A DNA stretch of 64,000 nucleotides from Hedera helix (taxonomy: Eukaryota; Streptophyta; Magnoliopsida; Apiales; Araliaceae). The position numbers and the translations under genes were made by a program. The stretch lies in contig OX359268.1 of NCBI GenBank assembly GCA_947179155.2, forward strand, positions 935,001 through 999,000, in the 5' to 3' direction. Each line of letters begins with the position of its first letter. Position 1 is the first letter of the stretch. The notes beneath the pieces were generated by a model. The model saw only the letters and a program-made list of their open reading frames with translations. It was not told the DNA's origin and did no database searches. This document shows, piece by piece, positions 1 through 10,364 of this stretch.

Positions 1-1342
1 CGCCGATTTTTCCGAAAATTACAGATTTGCCCCCAAGCTTATTTTTTCCTACAAAATAAGATATAAAATAAATAAAAATAATATAAAAATACTAAAAATA
101 ATAAAAACACATAATAATAAATAAAACACCTAAAACACTAAAAATAAATAAAAACACATAAATAAATAAAAATATAAAATTACTATAAAATTACCTAAAT
201 TAACATAAATTAACTAAAATCCTATAAAACCTATTAAAACCAATATAAGCTAAATAATTAATCATTTAAGCACACAATAAATATAAAAACTAAGTATTGA
301 GGAACAAAAATATTGTATAATTTAACTCTGTCAAGGGATAATACCTTTCAATGTTCACAAAAGTTCTATTAATTCATAGATTAATTTAATTAACAGGAAT
401 AATCACTTCGTTTATGTAATTTATTGAAATTCATTCTTAACTTTATGGCAACGTTTGTTTCTCAAAGTTCATTCTCAACTGTTTCTCTAGGTTGCTGATT
501 TTTTTTAATAATTCCTTTTTGAAAATGATCTACTAATCGATATATAACCTATTGTAAGGGGTTTAAATCAATTTCTTTTCTTCTTTGTTACTTTTTATTG
601 TTTGCAACACCTTCCTACATGTTATTATTATCTCATTATTTTTTTTAAAGTAATTATAGTTGATGCCAAAATTTAATCATTACGATGCTCATAAACACAT
701 TTTCATTTAATATATCCCGCTATAGTTACATATTTTCCATAGAAAATGGGATCGTCATAACTTCCTTTGTCAATGGTCATCCCAACGTATTGTCATGAAA
801 TAAATCAACCATGTATTTAAATAACGCAATTCATTTGTCGTAAGACATTATAATATTACACATTATTGTATTTGCATATTCCGTTTCATCCAGCAGAGTC
901 AACTGCTTTACGTATCAAACCTTCCTAAAATACACTTAGATGCATTACACACATACACATTACACAGTTATGCACCTTAAACACTTATACAAACTTCACA
1001 CTTATACACATTTCACATAAAATTAATCTTCCAACCATCACAAAAATAATGCACATTGCACTGTTGATGAATATCGATCAAACATAGTTTGATGAATAAC
1101 GATCAAACATATGTAATGAATTATGATATTGAACTGTTGCAGAGTATGTAAAGTGCTGATAGTAGATCAGAATTGTGGATAAGAAAACCCTAATGGGATG
1201 AAGAAATTTAACATAAAAATAACAATTGCTACTAGAAACTATAGAACGGTGCGATCAAGAGAAATTAACTGATCGTTGTAAAGGAAAAAAAATTAGAATT
1301 AAGCTATAATTAAAGAAGAATTGCGGAAGAACATAGATCTCG
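1..1342. other. AT-rich non-coding stretch
   Basis: No coding region or RNA gene can be supported here. Positions 50-290 are an A-rich low-complexity tract built from variants of aaataaaaata and aaaacacataa. The rest is AT-rich single-copy-looking DNA with a short direct repeat near 1070-1110 (gatgaata-cgatcaaacat, twice). Because a primer-binding site in minus orientation lies just to the right (1343-1354), this stretch may be the decayed internal region of that minus-strand retroelement, but no gag or pol motif was found to prove it. Confidence 0.5.
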
Positions 1343-1598
1343 GCTCTAATACCATATTGGAAATTTGAAAATATATTAAAAGAGATCACTAAATCTTATT
1401 TCCAAAACTTACTTTACAATGTGAGCTCTGCTCTTCTTATATAGCCCAAGGCTATCGTCTATAGTAAGCTAAATAAGCTACTTACTATCTAACTTCTCTA
1501 ATAAGCTATCTATAACTAACTGATTGCTAACTAGACAATTATGACATCAACTAACCTATCATATATCAACAAATACACAACTTCCCCAATCTATTACA
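1343..1598 (-). mobile_element. copia-type LTR with primer-binding site, minus strand
   Basis: Read on the minus strand, 1598-1358 begins TGTAATAGATTGG and ends TTTCCA, so it has the TG...CA ends of an LTR of 241 bp. Inside it is a TATA-type box (ctatataag, near 1440). Three bases beyond its end lies tggtattagagc (1354-1343), one mismatch from the initiator-Met tRNA primer-binding site used by most plant copia elements. The internal region would extend leftwards; no second LTR was seen in the window. Confidence 0.7.
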
Positions 1599-1734
1599 TG
1601 TCTACATTAGCAAAGCTAAAGCTCTATTGTCTTTGGCACGCATGTGGTGTTGATACTGAGAGGCACAGGTTGACTGAAAGTGAAGGTATTGTTGCATTTG
1701 CTTCAAATGCTACACTGTGTTGTACTGTCCCTAA

Positions 1735-1783
1735 TATATACACACACCCACACGCACATGCACACACACACACACACACACAA
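1735..1783. repeat. (CA)n microsatellite
   Basis: An interrupted CA dinucleotide run of about 48 bp, with ccc, cg and tg interruptions in its first half and a clean run in the second. Open frames across it are artefacts of the repeat. Confidence 0.9.
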
Positions 1784-2119
1784 AAACTATTAGCACCAGT
1801 TAATAATAGCAATTAGTTAGGATATTGTCTTTGAATTTCCGTAATTATCTCTTTAGAATATTTGATTCCTTGATTTTATCTTAGGTGGTTATCATATATG
1901 TATATATATAGGACACCTTTGTTTCTGAACAATACAAGACATAATACAAAGACTAGTCCTTTCTCTCTGTTTTAATCTAGTATCAATGTCATACGGCTAG
2001 CAGCCTCTGATCCTCTTATTTTCTTCTATTCACTGCAAACATTCCATTTTCTCTACCATGTCTACCATAGATTATGCTTCCACCTCGATCCTCTACTATA
2101 ATCTTCAGCCCACCTGTTA
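1784..2119 (+). other. Possible leader or 5' LTR remnant of the next copia element
   Basis: This stretch holds a TATA-like run (tatatatatagg near 1905), a CT-rich block and a sequence at 1977-1993 (tagtatcaatgtc) that could be a decayed Met-tRNA primer-binding site. It stands where a 5' LTR and leader should be relative to the gag remnant that follows. No matching 3' LTR was recognised after 6190, so the assignment is tentative. Confidence 0.35.
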
Positions 2120-2880
2120 TTCTTTCTCAAGCTCACCACTATGTCACACTAAAATTAACTTCTTCCAACTACCTTCTATGGCGTACACAAATTGATCCAT
2201 ACCTGTAAGGCCACAATTTGTTTGGCTACGTCACCGGCGAGTTCGCACGTCCTCCGCCTTTTCTGCCATCCAGTCCTTCCTCCACTACTTCTGTTGCCTC
2301 TTCTATTCCCAATCCAGTGACACAAACCTGGGATGCCCAGGACAAACTTCTCATGAGTCTACTCATCTCATCTCTTAGTGAAGATGTGGTACCCCTTGCA
2401 ATTTGACTCACATCATCTGTCAAAATTTGGTCTACCCTCTCTGTCGTGTTTGCTAGTCCTTCTAACACGCGTGTACTTTGCCTATCAATAGAACTTCATT
2501 CTCTATAAAAAAATGTTGAAACTCTAACTGCCTATCTTCACCGTTTGAAACAAATTTCTGATGAACTATCCCTTCTGCAAGACCCCTCTCCCAATCTGAT
2601 TTCATGGTAGCTGTTTTAAAGGGTCTTCGTGCTGAATTTGTGTCTCTCAAATCAGCCCTATCCATGATTGATACTTCTCTGCCATTCTCTATGTTACTCA
2701 GCAAATGTCTCAGACATGAGTTTATTACCGAACTAAATGTTCTTGTTGATTCTCCATCTACTCCATCACCACGACCAATAATGTTTAACACTTCACCAAT
2801 AATGCTCAACGCTTCAAAAACCACCGTGGTAGCGGTCGTGATACCCCGGGAGAGGAAATTTTTGCCTACTTAACTCTCAG
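2120..2880 (+). pseudogene. copia gag remnant
   Basis: Conceptual translation over several frames gives the usual start of a plant copia Gag: a 'KLTSSNYLLWRTQIDPYL' stretch around 2150-2205, then 'LFGYVTGEFARPPPF' and, after a spacer, 'DAQDKLLMSLLISSLSEDV'. This matches the UBN2-type Gag domain family. Stops and frameshifts break it into short pieces (for instance the open stretch at 2218-2406). A Cys/His-containing piece (VLCGGSNHDSYKC) around 2915-2955 may be what is left of the nucleocapsid part. It is the first module of a decayed plus-strand element running to about 6190. Confidence 0.75.
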
Positions 2881-3084
2881 TATTCATCATATTTCACTCG
2901 TCCTCGTTGTGTGTTATGTGGTGGTTCCAATCACGACTCTTACAAATGTTATTTTCGTCCTCAACCAACAACTTATGTCAGTCTTCTTGGTCCACGTCCT
3001 GGTACCCCTTCTCTAGCTGCTAACTTTATTACTACGCCATCCGTCACTTCGTCCAATATGTCACCACCCTTTCCGTCTTCTCTA

Positions 3085-4110
3085 TAATGGTATCATGATA
3101 CAGGTGCAAATTATCATGTTACACCAGACTTAGCGGGTATCAATCATGTTGACGAGTACAATGGATTGTATCATCTTCAAGTGGCCAATGTTAACATTGA
3201 TCCTATAAATCATCTCTGTTCCATCACCTTTAATTCCAAAAATAAAAAATTTCATCTTCTCAAATTTTACATGTTCCCCCTGTTTCCAAAAATATCTGTT
3301 AATAAGTTTTGTGGAGATAATAATGTCTATTTTGAATTTCACCTGTCTTTCTTTCATGTTAAGGATCCCGTCTCTTAGAAAACTCTTCTCAGCGGACCAA
3401 CTAAGGATGGACTCTACACCTTGCAAGTTCCACCCTCCTTCACTGCTCTTTCTGCTTCCTGAGTCTCTTTGTATGATTGGCATCAACGCTTGGGTCATCC
3501 TCATGAACGTGTCCATCGACATATTATTTCCAAACATAGCTTAGATGAGTCATCTAATAAAGGTTCTCCAGTATGTACGGCATATCATATAGGAAAGGCT
3601 TATAGATTTCCTCTTGATAGTAGTTCTTTTTCTGCAAAACATGTTCTTGAATTAATAATGTGCGATGTTTGGGGCTCTACTCCCTTGACTTCCTTGCATG
3701 GGAATACGTATTATGTTCTTTTTGTCGATGCTTATACTAAATTTTCATGGATTTATTTTATTAAGTTATGCAATGAGGTTGCCTCTAAATTTTTGTAATT
3801 TCAATCCATTGTGGAATATCTCTTCAACTCCAAAATTAAATATTTCCAAACTGATGGTGCTAAGGATTTTTTACCACTTAAATCTCACTTTTCTCAAAAT
3901 GGCATCATTTATCATATTTCCTGTCCACACACTTTAATTTAAAATAGTCTTATTGAGAGACTTCACCGTCTTGTAGTTGACACTGGGTTAACATTATTGG
4001 CTCAAGCCTCAGTTTCAGGGATTTTTTAGGACTATGCTTTTGAATGTGCAACTTATCTAATAAATCACATGCCATCTCCAGTTAACAACAATCTTCCCCC
4101 TTTTCAAAAA
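3085..4110 (+). pseudogene. copia protease and integrase remnant
   Basis: The retroviral-type aspartic protease site is visible as W-Y-H-D-T-G-A-N-Y-H-V-T at 3088-3125. The GAG-pre-integrase zinc region follows at about 3465-3600 (YDWHQRLGHPHERV). The first part of the integrase core is at 3640-3790 (ELIMCDVWGSTPLTS, then YYVLFVDAYTKFSWIYF), supplying the first catalytic Asp. The second half of the core is scrambled by stops and small indels. The order gag, protease, integrase, then RT identifies a Ty1/copia element. It is not functional. Confidence 0.8.
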
Positions 4111-4156
4111 TTATTTTCCAAACCACGGCTTTGTCATCTTTGTCAATGCAATCTCT

Positions 4157-4176
4157 CCCCCCCCCCCCCCCCCCCC
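4157..4176. repeat. Poly-C run (20 bases)
   Basis: A homopolymer of 20 C within the integrase-RT linker of the decayed copia element. Its length may be uncertain in assembly. Confidence 0.9.
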
Positions 4177-4234
4177 ACCTGCAACCATTGACACCTAGTC
4201 TACTCATATCTATTGGTTCAACTCCTTCTCCATT

Positions 4235-4375
4235 TAGACACTTTGAATCTCCATCTAGACAATCTGCTTCTCAATCCAGACACTCTGACTTTCAATCTAG
4301 ACAATCTGCCTCTCTATCTAGATAGCCTGCTTCTCAATCTAGACATCCTGAGATTCAATCCAGACCGTCTGATGG
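4235..4375. repeat. Short tandem repeat of a caatctagac-like unit
   Basis: About eight degenerate copies of a 15-18 bp unit, of the form tctagacaatctgcttctcaa. In one frame they encode a Ser/Arg/Gln-rich repeat (SRQSASQSRHSDFQSRQSA). It lies in the non-conserved linker between integrase and RT of the decayed copia element. Confidence 0.7.
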
Positions 4376-4714
4376 GACATTGTTTACATTATAACAATAT
4401 TCTCCAATTGATTCTTCTCATTCGTCCATACAACTGCATTTTGATATAACACGCTTAAGCGACATTTATGCTCATATTATCTCTTTCCTTGTTGATCCAT
4501 CCTCACATTCTGGGTAATCCATATCTGCATCCACTTCCTCATCACATTATTCTTCGCTTCCTAATGTTCCTACCAGTCAGCCTGCTACACCACCACAGCC
4601 TTTACACCAAATCCACCCTATAATTCTATGCAATTATAGACAAGTTCATAATGCCTCCATATTCACCACTGAGCCCACCTCATTCCAAGCGGTACATAAA
4701 AGTCTTGTTGGCAT

Positions 4715-6185
4715 CAAGCGATGCTAGACGAACTCACTGCCTTATACAAAAATCACATATGGGCGTTGGTTCACAAATCTCCTGACAAGAACATTGTCGA
4801 CAATAAGTGGATTTTTTTACGTCAAGACTCATGCTGATGGTTCCCTTGCCCGATACATGGCACGTCTCGTTGCAAAAGGATATCACCTGCAACCTGGGTT
4901 AGACTTTTTTTAAACCTTTAGTCTGGTCATTAAACTAACAACTATTCAATTAATTCTCTCCATGACGATCACCAGAAATTGGCCCATTAGACAACTAGAT
5001 GTTAACAACGCTTTTATTAATGGGTTTTTTAACAGAGCTTATCTATATGCAGCAACCGCAAGGATTTATTGATGCTAAACATCTAGATTATATGTGTAAG
5101 CTGCAGTGGTCACAATATGGGTTAAAACAGGAACCTAGAGCCTGATTTTCATGACTTTCTTCCTTTCTTCTGACTCATCATTTTCTACAGTCTCAAAACG
5201 ATACTTCTTTATTTATCTATAATGATTCTAACACTTACTTATTTGTTCTTGTATATGTTAACGATATTTTAATTACAGGTAATTCAGAACAATCTCTTTC
5301 TAATTCGATTATTACTTTTGGTGTTGAGTTCTCTCTCAAAGACTTAATTAGGGCCTTTACATTATTTTTTGGAAGTCGAGGCTATACGAATTGAGGTTGG
5401 TCTTCTATTTTCTTAGAAAAAATATACCTAAAATATTTTGAAACGTGCATATATGCCAAATTACAAACCCCAATCCACTCTTATTTCTCCATAAATAAAA
5501 TTATCCACATCTTTTGGCATCTTATTTGACAATCCCACTCTATATTGGCAAATTGTTGGCTCACTTCAATATCTAAGCCTCACTCAACCAAACATCTCCT
5601 TTGTGTAAATAAAGTCTACCAATTTATGCATAAGCCCACGGTCATACATTGGGCTGCTGTAAAACGGATTCTGTAATACTTACAAGGCACTCTGTCCCAT
5701 CGATTTTTTTCTCAGCCATAGCCTCTTATACTCTACATGCTTTTACAGATGCGAACTGGGCTGACAACATAGATGATTGAAAATCCATTGCATGAAATGC
5801 AATCTTCTTAAGCAGTGGGTTTCACGAAAGCAACGAACAATTGCACGCTCTTCTATAAAGTCTTGAGTATAAAGCCATTGCCGATGCAGCCGCTGACTTA
5901 TAATGGTTTTTTTCAATGCTTAAGGAATTACGGCTGCCTCTTCATCACATGCTTGTGTTATAGTGTGATAATCTAGGGGCTTCTTACCTTGCTTCCAATC
6001 TTGTCTTTCATGCCCATACAAAGCACATTGAGATAAATTATCATTTTGTTCATGAAATGGTTTTCAACAAACAGATCTCTATTTAGTTTGTTTCCTCTCA
6101 AGATAATGTTTCCATACACACTAGTTTTTGAAGCAAAATAGCTTAGTGCAGAAATGCACAAAGATCGATACTAGTAGATGTGCAA
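4715..6185 (+). pseudogene. copia reverse transcriptase and RNase H remnant
   Basis: RT pieces appear in the right order: ALVHKSPDKNIVDNKWIF near 4750-4815, ARLVAKGYHLQPGLDF near 4860-4905, RQLDVNNAFINGF near 4990-5030 (first catalytic Asp), and LVYVNDILITGN near 5250-5280, where the canonical YVDD box reads YVND. RNase H pieces follow (YLQGTLSHRF near 5680, FTDANWADN near 5745-5770) and the tail AHTKHIEINYHFVHEMVF is near 6010-6060. Several frameshifts and stops separate these blocks. Together with the gag and integrase remnants they form one dead plus-strand copia element. Confidence 0.8.
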
Positions 6186-6189
6186 TCTT

Positions 6190-6668
6190 AGTTTTCCTTA
6201 ATTATGCATACTTACACTACCTAACACGAGTTTTATTATATAAAAAAAAGTATATTCTTTATATTTTTATATATTATATTATATTAATATATTAATTATA
6301 ATAATAATAAATAAATATTGTGTAGTATGATTTTTTTAAACTAGGTATTTTCTTCTAAGATATATTACTTAACTAATAATATATAACTAATTACTAATTT
6401 TTTTTAAATGAATTTAAAATTTTACAATAATAGTTCATCTATCTATATAATATAAATGATAATATTCATTTTTGAATTAATGATTTAATATTATATATTC
6501 ATATGTTCATCTATTTATATAATAATAAAATCTTATTTAAACTCAAATAGATATTCTTATAAAATTTAATAATAAAAAATTATAATATAATTAAGTATTA
6601 CTGTTAGTAAGAACATTAATTTTAAAAAATACTAATTAAATTAAAAAAATGTAATAGTTTATCAGGTA
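6190..6668. other. AT-rich spacer
   Basis: Very AT-rich DNA with tat/taa simple-sequence stretches (6245-6320 and 6400-6560). No gene, LTR or RNA gene was recognised. Confidence 0.6.
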
Positions 6669-7236
6669 CACTATAAGAAATTTTTTCATAAGCAACGGAT
6701 GTATAGGCAACGGACATGTTACCGTCGATAATGACCACAAAAATGACGGCATAGCCATCAATATTGAGTGCCCTCAACAATTGGTCTTTTCCTTTATTTA
6801 CAATACTGGCGGTCAACAGTAGTCCTTCGAGAATAAATTTTTTGTCGTCGGTAATGCATTAGGTGTTGGTGCTAAAAATTAGAGGTGGTGGAAAAAGTCA
6901 AAAATCAACGAGCACAATGTTATAAGCGACAGACTTGTACAAAGAGCTAGTTTTTGTACTTATATATCTAGCTAGTTTTTGGATTGTGCATGACTACATT
7001 TTGTACGTGTTTATGTTTTATACATGTTGATGGTTGGTTATATATATTTGGTAGTTATTGGTATATGTTAATAAAGAACTATTGTTATTTGTGATTTAAA
7101 ACAGGTACATTTATGTATATTTAAAAAAATAAAGGTTTAAATAAATTTTTAAAAAAGTCATTCTCGATAAGCATGGTCATGGCCGACGGACTTGTCGTCG
7201 AGAATGACAAAAGTCATAGCCAACGAATAATAGTAT
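6669..7236. mobile_element. CACTA (En/Spm) transposon end, truncated
   Basis: The segment begins CACTATAAGAAA, close to the CACTACAAGAAA end typical of plant CACTA elements. It is followed by GC-rich subterminal motifs of the 'cgacgg / cgtcgg' type (for example gcaacggatg, gcaacggaca, ccgacggacttgtcgtcg), which plant CACTA elements repeat near their ends. An 11-bp inverted repeat, gtcattctcga ... tcgagaatgac, lies at about 7160-7210. No transposase is encoded here. The opposite terminus is missing: the segment stops abruptly where the Sirevirus LTR begins at 7237. Confidence 0.6.
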
Positions 7237-7558
7237 TGTTGAACATTGAATGATTAAATTTGATGATTAGAAATAATGTACAAGGGCTGTATTAGATAAG
7301 ATCAAAGCTGTTAGGTTGATCTATTATTAATTGTATAAAAGTCTTGTGTGTTGTACTAAGATTTAGATAGATCAAAACTGTTAGGTTGATCTGTTGATGT
7401 AATAAAGTCGTAAATAGAACTCTACGATTTGTGTCAATGAAACTCTACGATTCAAACAGACTCTACGATTAAGGCAACCAATCGTAGAATGGACTCTACG
7501 ATTGTGCTTCCGAAGACTCTACGATCAAGACAACCAATCGTAGAATCAAGACAACCAA
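7237..7558 (+). mobile_element. Sirevirus LTR-A, 3'-truncated
   Basis: Starts TGTTGAACATTG, identical to the starts of LTR-B and LTR-C, and follows them for about 310 bp, including the first copies of the CTCTACGAT motif. It then repeats caagacaaccaat and jumps at about 7558 to the RNase H coding region (agtaaaaagcag). The rest of the LTR, the PBS, gag and most of pol are deleted. Confidence 0.9.
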
Positions 7559-7929
7559 TAGTAAAAAGCAGAACTCAGTATCGACATCTACTGCAGAAGC
7601 TGAATATATAGCTGCAGGCAGTTGCTGTGCACAAATCCTATGGATGAAGACTCAGCTTGCAGACTATGGGTTTGAGCTAAAATCTATCCATATATACTGT
7701 GATAATACTAGTGCAATTGCTATAACACATAATCCTGTTATGCACTCTAGAACTAAGCACATAGATATAAGATATCATTTCATCAGGGATCATGTACAAA
7801 ATGGAAATATATCACTTCACTACATCCCAACTGAAGATCAACTAGCAGATGTCTTTACAAAGCCTTTAGATGAGTCAAGATTTAATAAACTAATAAGTGA
7901 GTTAGGAATGCTAAATCTAGACCCTTAAT
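7559..7929 (+). pseudogene. Sirevirus pol fragment (RNase H C-terminal half)
   Basis: The reading frame enters in the RNase H domain (KKQNSVSTSTAEAEYIAAG) and runs to the normal pol stop at 7927-7929. It includes the block TKHIDIRYHFIRDHVQNG and the end DQLADVFTKPLDESRF. It is nearly identical to 17814-18181 of the complete unit. Having lost gag, protease, integrase and RT, it cannot act on its own. It marks the deletion in the first unit of the array. Confidence 0.85.
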
Positions 7930-8264
7930 GTATGTTTTCTTTAGGATACTAACTCTGCAGGAACAAAAGTGTGCAACAAAAGTAATGGACATGCTCAACT
8001 CAAGTCAACAATTGTTAAGGATCGTAGAGTATACTCAAGATCGTAGAGCTCACTCGACGATCATCAAGCCAAGAATCGTAGAAGTTACTCAACGACCTTC
8101 AATCCAAGGATCACAGAGTATTCCTCAATCGTAGAGACAACTCTATGAAAAACAAAAGAATCGTTGTGTGACTAAGGATCGTAAAGCTCTGAGGAACTAA
8201 GGGTAAAATGGTCATCAACCAACTGAAATAAGCCTATCAGAACGTGTCTCAGCAAACATAGAGG
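7930..8264 (+). other. Sirevirus pol-env spacer rich in ATCGTAGAG motifs
   Basis: Between the pol stop and the env-like leader lie at least four copies of tcgtagag/tcgtagaa (8022, 8041, 8076, 8129) and weaker variants. A 68-codon open frame (7928-8134) overlaps the pol stop as TAATG, but much of its sequence is the translated motif (repeated R-I-V-E), so I do not call it a gene. The matching stretch in the full unit is 18182-18517. Confidence 0.6.
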
Positions 8265-8267
8265 GAA

Positions 8268-8413
8268 GTTTTAAATACTTTAAAAACTGCACGTCGTTCA
8301 TTTCTTCAAAGTTCAAAAATCTATATCTCTCTCTCTCTTTTCTCTCTCAATCCCGAACCCTAAGTTATCATTTCTCAGATAAACCGTTCTTCTCGTTTCA
8401 GAAAAACGATCAA
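8268..8413 (+). promoter_or_regulatory. Plant-type promoter/leader before the env-like ORF (first copy)
   Basis: A TATA-like box (tttaaatac, 8270-8278) is followed about 45 bp on by a pyrimidine patch (8321-8347, mostly tctctctctct) and a telo-box-like aaccctaa (8357-8364). The ATG is at 8414. This order resembles the core promoter and 5' UTR of many plant housekeeping genes. An alternative is that ctcgtttcag (8392-8401) is a 3' splice site for a spliced env-like mRNA. The full unit has the same sequence at 18521-18666. Confidence 0.4.
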
Positions 8414-10363
8414 ATGGCACCTGCTCAAGTTATTTCTGGAAATGAGCTCAACTTTGAAGCCTTCGATACAGCAGATAAGCAGTTCAAAAGAATAATCCAG
8501 TTGCTAGATAAAGCTGGACTGCGAGAAGCGTTGGGAACAAATACAAGGATTCTATCAAAGCTTGTTCGAGAGTTCTACGTAAATGGATCCTATGCCAACG
8601 GAACTCTAACCACCACTGTAAAAGGGGTTCCGCTCAACCTCACCGCTGAAGAATTCAACCTAGCCCTAGGTTTCAAGCAAGGGGGCCTGACATATCTAAG
8701 TATGGTGAGCACCGAAGAAGGGCTGAGAAGAATGCACCATCAAAAGAATCCAGCACTGAAAGGGTTGAAGAAGAAAGAATTTCCTCAGAAATACGAGTTT
8801 TTAGCTGATGTTGTAGGAAAATGTCTCCTCTGTAAAGATTCAGCCCATGACTCAGTCAGTGAGATACAACTGAAAATAATGACAGCCATAGTCAAAAAGA
8901 CAAACATCAACTATGGCTCTTTGCTGCTGGAATGGATAGGAAATTGGGTCCTAAATACAGAAAAGGCTAAGGGGACTAGAAAAATGTTCTATGGAAGATT
9001 CATCAGCATTCTCCTTAGATCATCATTGGGGGATTTAATTGAGCATGATGAAGGAGAAGCCCTCAATACCAACAAAAGGATTACCCAGAAACTCTTTGAC
9101 AACTGGAGGAGGAACCCAGTTGAAAATAGGAAACTATCTCGGTCAGGGAATAGTGAAGGTACACAGAGTGGTGCAGGGCCATCACTTCTGAAGAACACTC
9201 ATGCTGAAGAAGAATCTCAGGAGGTCAGCAGGCATTCTCCGGGTCTTGTCAGAAGAAGGAAAGGAAAAAGAGCTTTTGAGCTTGAAGAACCTCAAGGATC
9301 TTTAAATGAGGCTCCTGTTACTGCTCCTGAAGAAAAGGCTGCTTCAGGGGATGAGAGTTCAGATCTGCAAAGAGATACTCACAGCAAATATGAAGCTGAA
9401 GAGGTCATTCCAAAGGAGCCAAAGAAAAAGAGAAGAAGACTAGTAAAGTTAGCCGACAAAAGCTCAGTAGCTAAGGGGGAGCTACTTGAAAGACCTGACC
9501 TTACTCTAGGTGAAAAGGAGTCATCTGAAGCAGTTGAGCCTATGGATGCTCAAGCTGAGGGGGAGCTTCCAAGTATTCCTGAGCCAGCAGATGCTCTGGC
9601 TGAGGGGGAGACTCAAGATGACATTTCAATCCCTACAGCCACAATGAATGATGATGAAGAGGATGACATTGAAATAGTGGCCGTTGGAAGAAATGAGCAA
9701 AGGCACCTTAACTTCAACTGCCTGATAAAATTCTTGCCACTAATGCCATTCCACCGAGCTCTGGTGCACAATGCATGGGATCAACTCTTCTGGACCTTCA
9801 AAGCATATCCCAATGTGATGATTATTGCTCAAGGCTACCCTCAGAATCTGTTCTTTGCCCAGAAGCTCATCTCTAGCAGCCCCTTTTCACAAACTTTAGG
9901 GCAAAAGTTACATTTTATTCCTCAAACCCTCATTCAAAATCATACACCTTCACCTATGTTCAATAAATTTGAGGAGTCCACAAGTACTCATCCTGCATCA
10001 AGCTCTACGACCCACATTTCCTCGATCGTAGAGTCCCCACCATCTACGATTGGTGGTACAGAAAGCATACATGATCAAAACGTAGAGTGCCCTCCAGACT
10101 CTCCTGAAATTCTGCCTACTCAGCAAACAATTCCTCCGGCTCCATCTTCAAGACTCCTGTTAACACACGAGGATATTCTTTCCACCTCTGGTCACGAGTA
10201 CTTTCATATTCCAAGCTCTACGGCTGACCAGGGACAATCATCTCAACTTCTCCAAGAAATTTTAGACAAGGTATCTCGGCTTCCTACATCTGAGGGCTTA
10301 ACTGACTTGACAAGCCATATCCATACAGAGATACAAAACGACCTGGCATCAAAATCAACGTAG
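8414..10363 (+). CDS. Sirevirus env-like protein, first copy
   Basis: This 649-residue ORF lies between pol and the 3' LTR, the place of the so-called env-like gene of Sireviruses. The first 230 residues are globular and resemble the 'putative plant transposon protein' type domain (LSKLVREFYVNGSY near residue 47, VKGVPLNLTAEEFNLALGF near 69). Basic clusters RRRKGKR (about residue 280) and KKKRRRLVK (about 336) look like nuclear localisation signals. An acidic stretch leading into DIEIVAV (about 418) resembles a SUMO-interacting motif. The C-terminal third is Ser/Thr/Pro-rich. I see no signal peptide or clear membrane segment, so a true envelope role is doubtful. The ATG context, gatcaaATGGCAC, is the same as that of gag. 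The function is unknown. Confidence 0.75.
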   Translation: MAPAQVISGNELNFEAFDTADKQFKRIIQLLDKAGLREALGTNTRILSKLVREFYVNGSYANGTLTTTVKGVPLNLTAEEFNLALGFKQGGLTYLSMVSTEEGLRRMHHQKNPALKGLKKKEFPQKYEFLADVVGKCLLCKDSAHDSVSEIQLKIMTAIVKKTNINYGSLLLEWIGNWVLNTEKAKGTRKMFYGRFISILLRSSLGDLIEHDEGEALNTNKRITQKLFDNWRRNPVENRKLSRSGNSEGTQSGAGPSLLKNTHAEEESQEVSRHSPGLVRRRKGKRAFELEEPQGSLNEAPVTAPEEKAASGDESSDLQRDTHSKYEAEEVIPKEPKKKRRRLVKLADKSSVAKGELLERPDLTLGEKESSEAVEPMDAQAEGELPSIPEPADALAEGETQDDISIPTATMNDDEEDDIEIVAVGRNEQRHLNFNCLIKFLPLMPFHRALVHNAWDQLFWTFKAYPNVMIIAQGYPQNLFFAQKLISSSPFSQTLGQKLHFIPQTLIQNHTPSPMFNKFEESTSTHPASSSTTHISSIVESPPSTIGGTESIHDQNVECPPDSPEILPTQQTIPPAPSSRLLLTHEDILSTSGHEYFHIPSSTADQGQSSQLLQEILDKVSRLPTSEGLTDLTSHIHTEIQNDLASKST

Positions 10364-10364
10364 A

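Noticed and set aside
7928..8134. 68-codon ORF overlapping the pol stop (also 18181-18387)
   Set aside because: Its sequence is largely the translated 9-bp motif array, and it has no domain or sign of constraint. The TAATG overlap is probably chance.
8414..10363. Calling the env-like ORF a true viral envelope gene
   Set aside because: No signal peptide, membrane span or Cys pattern is visible. The name reflects position only.
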